This document shows, piece by piece, positions 21,677 to 22,048 of a stretch of 22,048 nucleotides of DNA. Origin of the DNA: a virus. The stretch spans positions 1 to 22,048 of the IMG/VR virus record IMGVR_UViG_3300030329_006031, one strand, 5' to 3'. A model generated the notes under the pieces. It was not told the origin of the DNA. It saw only the letters and a program-made list of their open reading frames with translations, and made no database searches. A program made the position numbers and the translations under genes. Within the stretch, counting starts at the first letter, position 1. Each line of letters begins with the position of its first letter.

Positions 21677-22045
21677 TTAGCACCCGCACCCGCAACCAGA
21701 AACGATCTTAAGATAACCACCGTCGTTATATACAGCGCCGGCGCATAAGCAGCATGACGATGTAGGTAGATTTGTGAGGTATAACGTACAAAAGCTACCA
21801 CAGGTAGTACCACATACTGTAGGGCTACAAACAGCACTAGTACCGCAGACGGTAGGACTACAAACAGTACTAGTACCGCAGACACACGATCCACGTAAAC
21901 AACCCGTACTACAAACTGTAGCTGATCGTAAACACGTTGTAGCGCAATGGGTTCCAGTAGTTCTAGAACCTGATGAACAAGTACATAACTTAGCAGAGTC
22001 ATCGTAATATAGACATACAGAACCGTCAACTTCAGCTCTAATCAT
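21677..22045 (-). CDS. Cysteine-rich repeat protein on the minus strand
   Basis: Frame of 122 residues from an ATG at 22045; the true start could lie beyond the window edge. It contains 21 Cys, many in C-x(4)-C spacing, with two adjacent 11-residue repeats (VCSPTVCGTSA) and a GCGCGC C terminus. The segment AGAVYNDGGYLKIVS before the end looks like a beta-rich structural protein. It overlaps other open frames on both strands, but those lack such order. The base repeats match this frame in whole codons (33 bases), which supports it. A cross-linked or metal-binding virion appendage is conceivable; function unknown. Confidence 0.65.
   Translation of the reverse strand: MIRAEVDGSVCLYYDDSAKLCTCSSGSRTTGTHCATTCLRSATVCSTGCLRGSCVCGTSTVCSPTVCGTSAVCSPTVCGTTCGSFCTLYLTNLPTSSCCLCAGAVYNDGGYLKIVSGCGCGC
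21820..21885 (-). repeat. Two tandem 33-base repeats in the cysteine-rich gene
   Basis: Units at 21820-21852 and 21853-21885 agree at 29 of 33 positions; two of the four differences are at the unit end. They encode the 11-residue VCSPTVCGTSA-type repeats, and a more degenerate copy may adjoin them at 21790-21819. Confidence 0.75.
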
Positions 22046-22048
22046 TTC

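Noticed and set aside
21661-22029. Alternative minus-strand frame of 122 residues rich in Val and Leu over the cysteine-rich gene
   Set aside because: It is a shadow of the repeat-bearing frame: its hydrophobic VVLPSAVLVLF pattern is the same 33-base repeat read in another frame.
1-22048. tRNA genes, CRISPR arrays, insertion sequences or integrase
   Set aside because: No cloverleaf-like segment, spaced direct repeats, terminal inverted repeats or transposase/integrase motifs were seen.

Overview
This window looks like part of the genome of a lytic, tailed, T4-like myovirus with low GC content. The gene content resembles marine T4-like phages such as cyanophages and pelagiphages more than T4 itself. 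The evidence is a recognisable T4-type head and neck block: a gp15-like tail-sheath stabiliser, gp20 portal, gp13-like neck protein, gp4-like head completion nuclease, gp21 protease, a small gp67-like core protein, gp22 scaffold and gp23 major capsid protein. A gp62-like clamp-loader subunit, a GroES-type co-chaperone and copies of the T4/cyanophage late-promoter motif (NATAAATA) support this. The host cannot be read from the sequence. No tRNA, rRNA, CRISPR array, insertion sequence, integrase or terminase is visible. Every stretch longer than about 120 bases carries a gene.

Region 1 (1-7734) is one tightly packed plus-strand run of sugar genes. It starts with the tail of an upstream gene, followed by an exostosin-like glycosyltransferase, two GT8-like transferases, a GT2-like transferase, a further glycosyltransferase-like protein, an SDR sugar-nucleotide epimerase/dehydratase, a shortened nucleotide-sugar dehydrogenase homologue, a GDP-mannose 3,5-epimerase homologue and a fucosyltransferase-like protein. 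Most of these genes overlap by four bases (ATGA), with almost no Shine-Dalgarno sequences. Together they could make activated sugars and build a short glycan, either on the virion or on the host surface; which one is inference.

Region 2 (7735-12390) holds a DUF366-like protein behind its own sigma70-like promoter, the gp62-like clamp-loader subunit, a UDP-sugar 4-epimerase-like SDR, a GroES/gp31-like co-chaperone, an SH3-barrel-like small protein, an unknown conserved-looking protein and a DinG/XPD-type helicase.

Region 3 (12389-22045) is the late virion module. Seven NATAAATA-type motifs, plus a variant in front of the GroES gene, sit only 5-9 bases before start codons, so the predicted transcripts begin at or within a few bases of the start codon (leaderless or nearly so). 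A minus-strand gene sits between gp20 and the gp13-like gene. It shares a perfect 20-bp palindrome with its plus-strand neighbour, which places two late promoters back to back. The major capsid gene is the exception: it has a structured 96-base leader with a purine-rich SD, uses visibly different codons, and is closed by a strong intrinsic terminator. After it come an unrecognised late protein and a convergent, very cysteine-rich minus-strand protein at the window edge.
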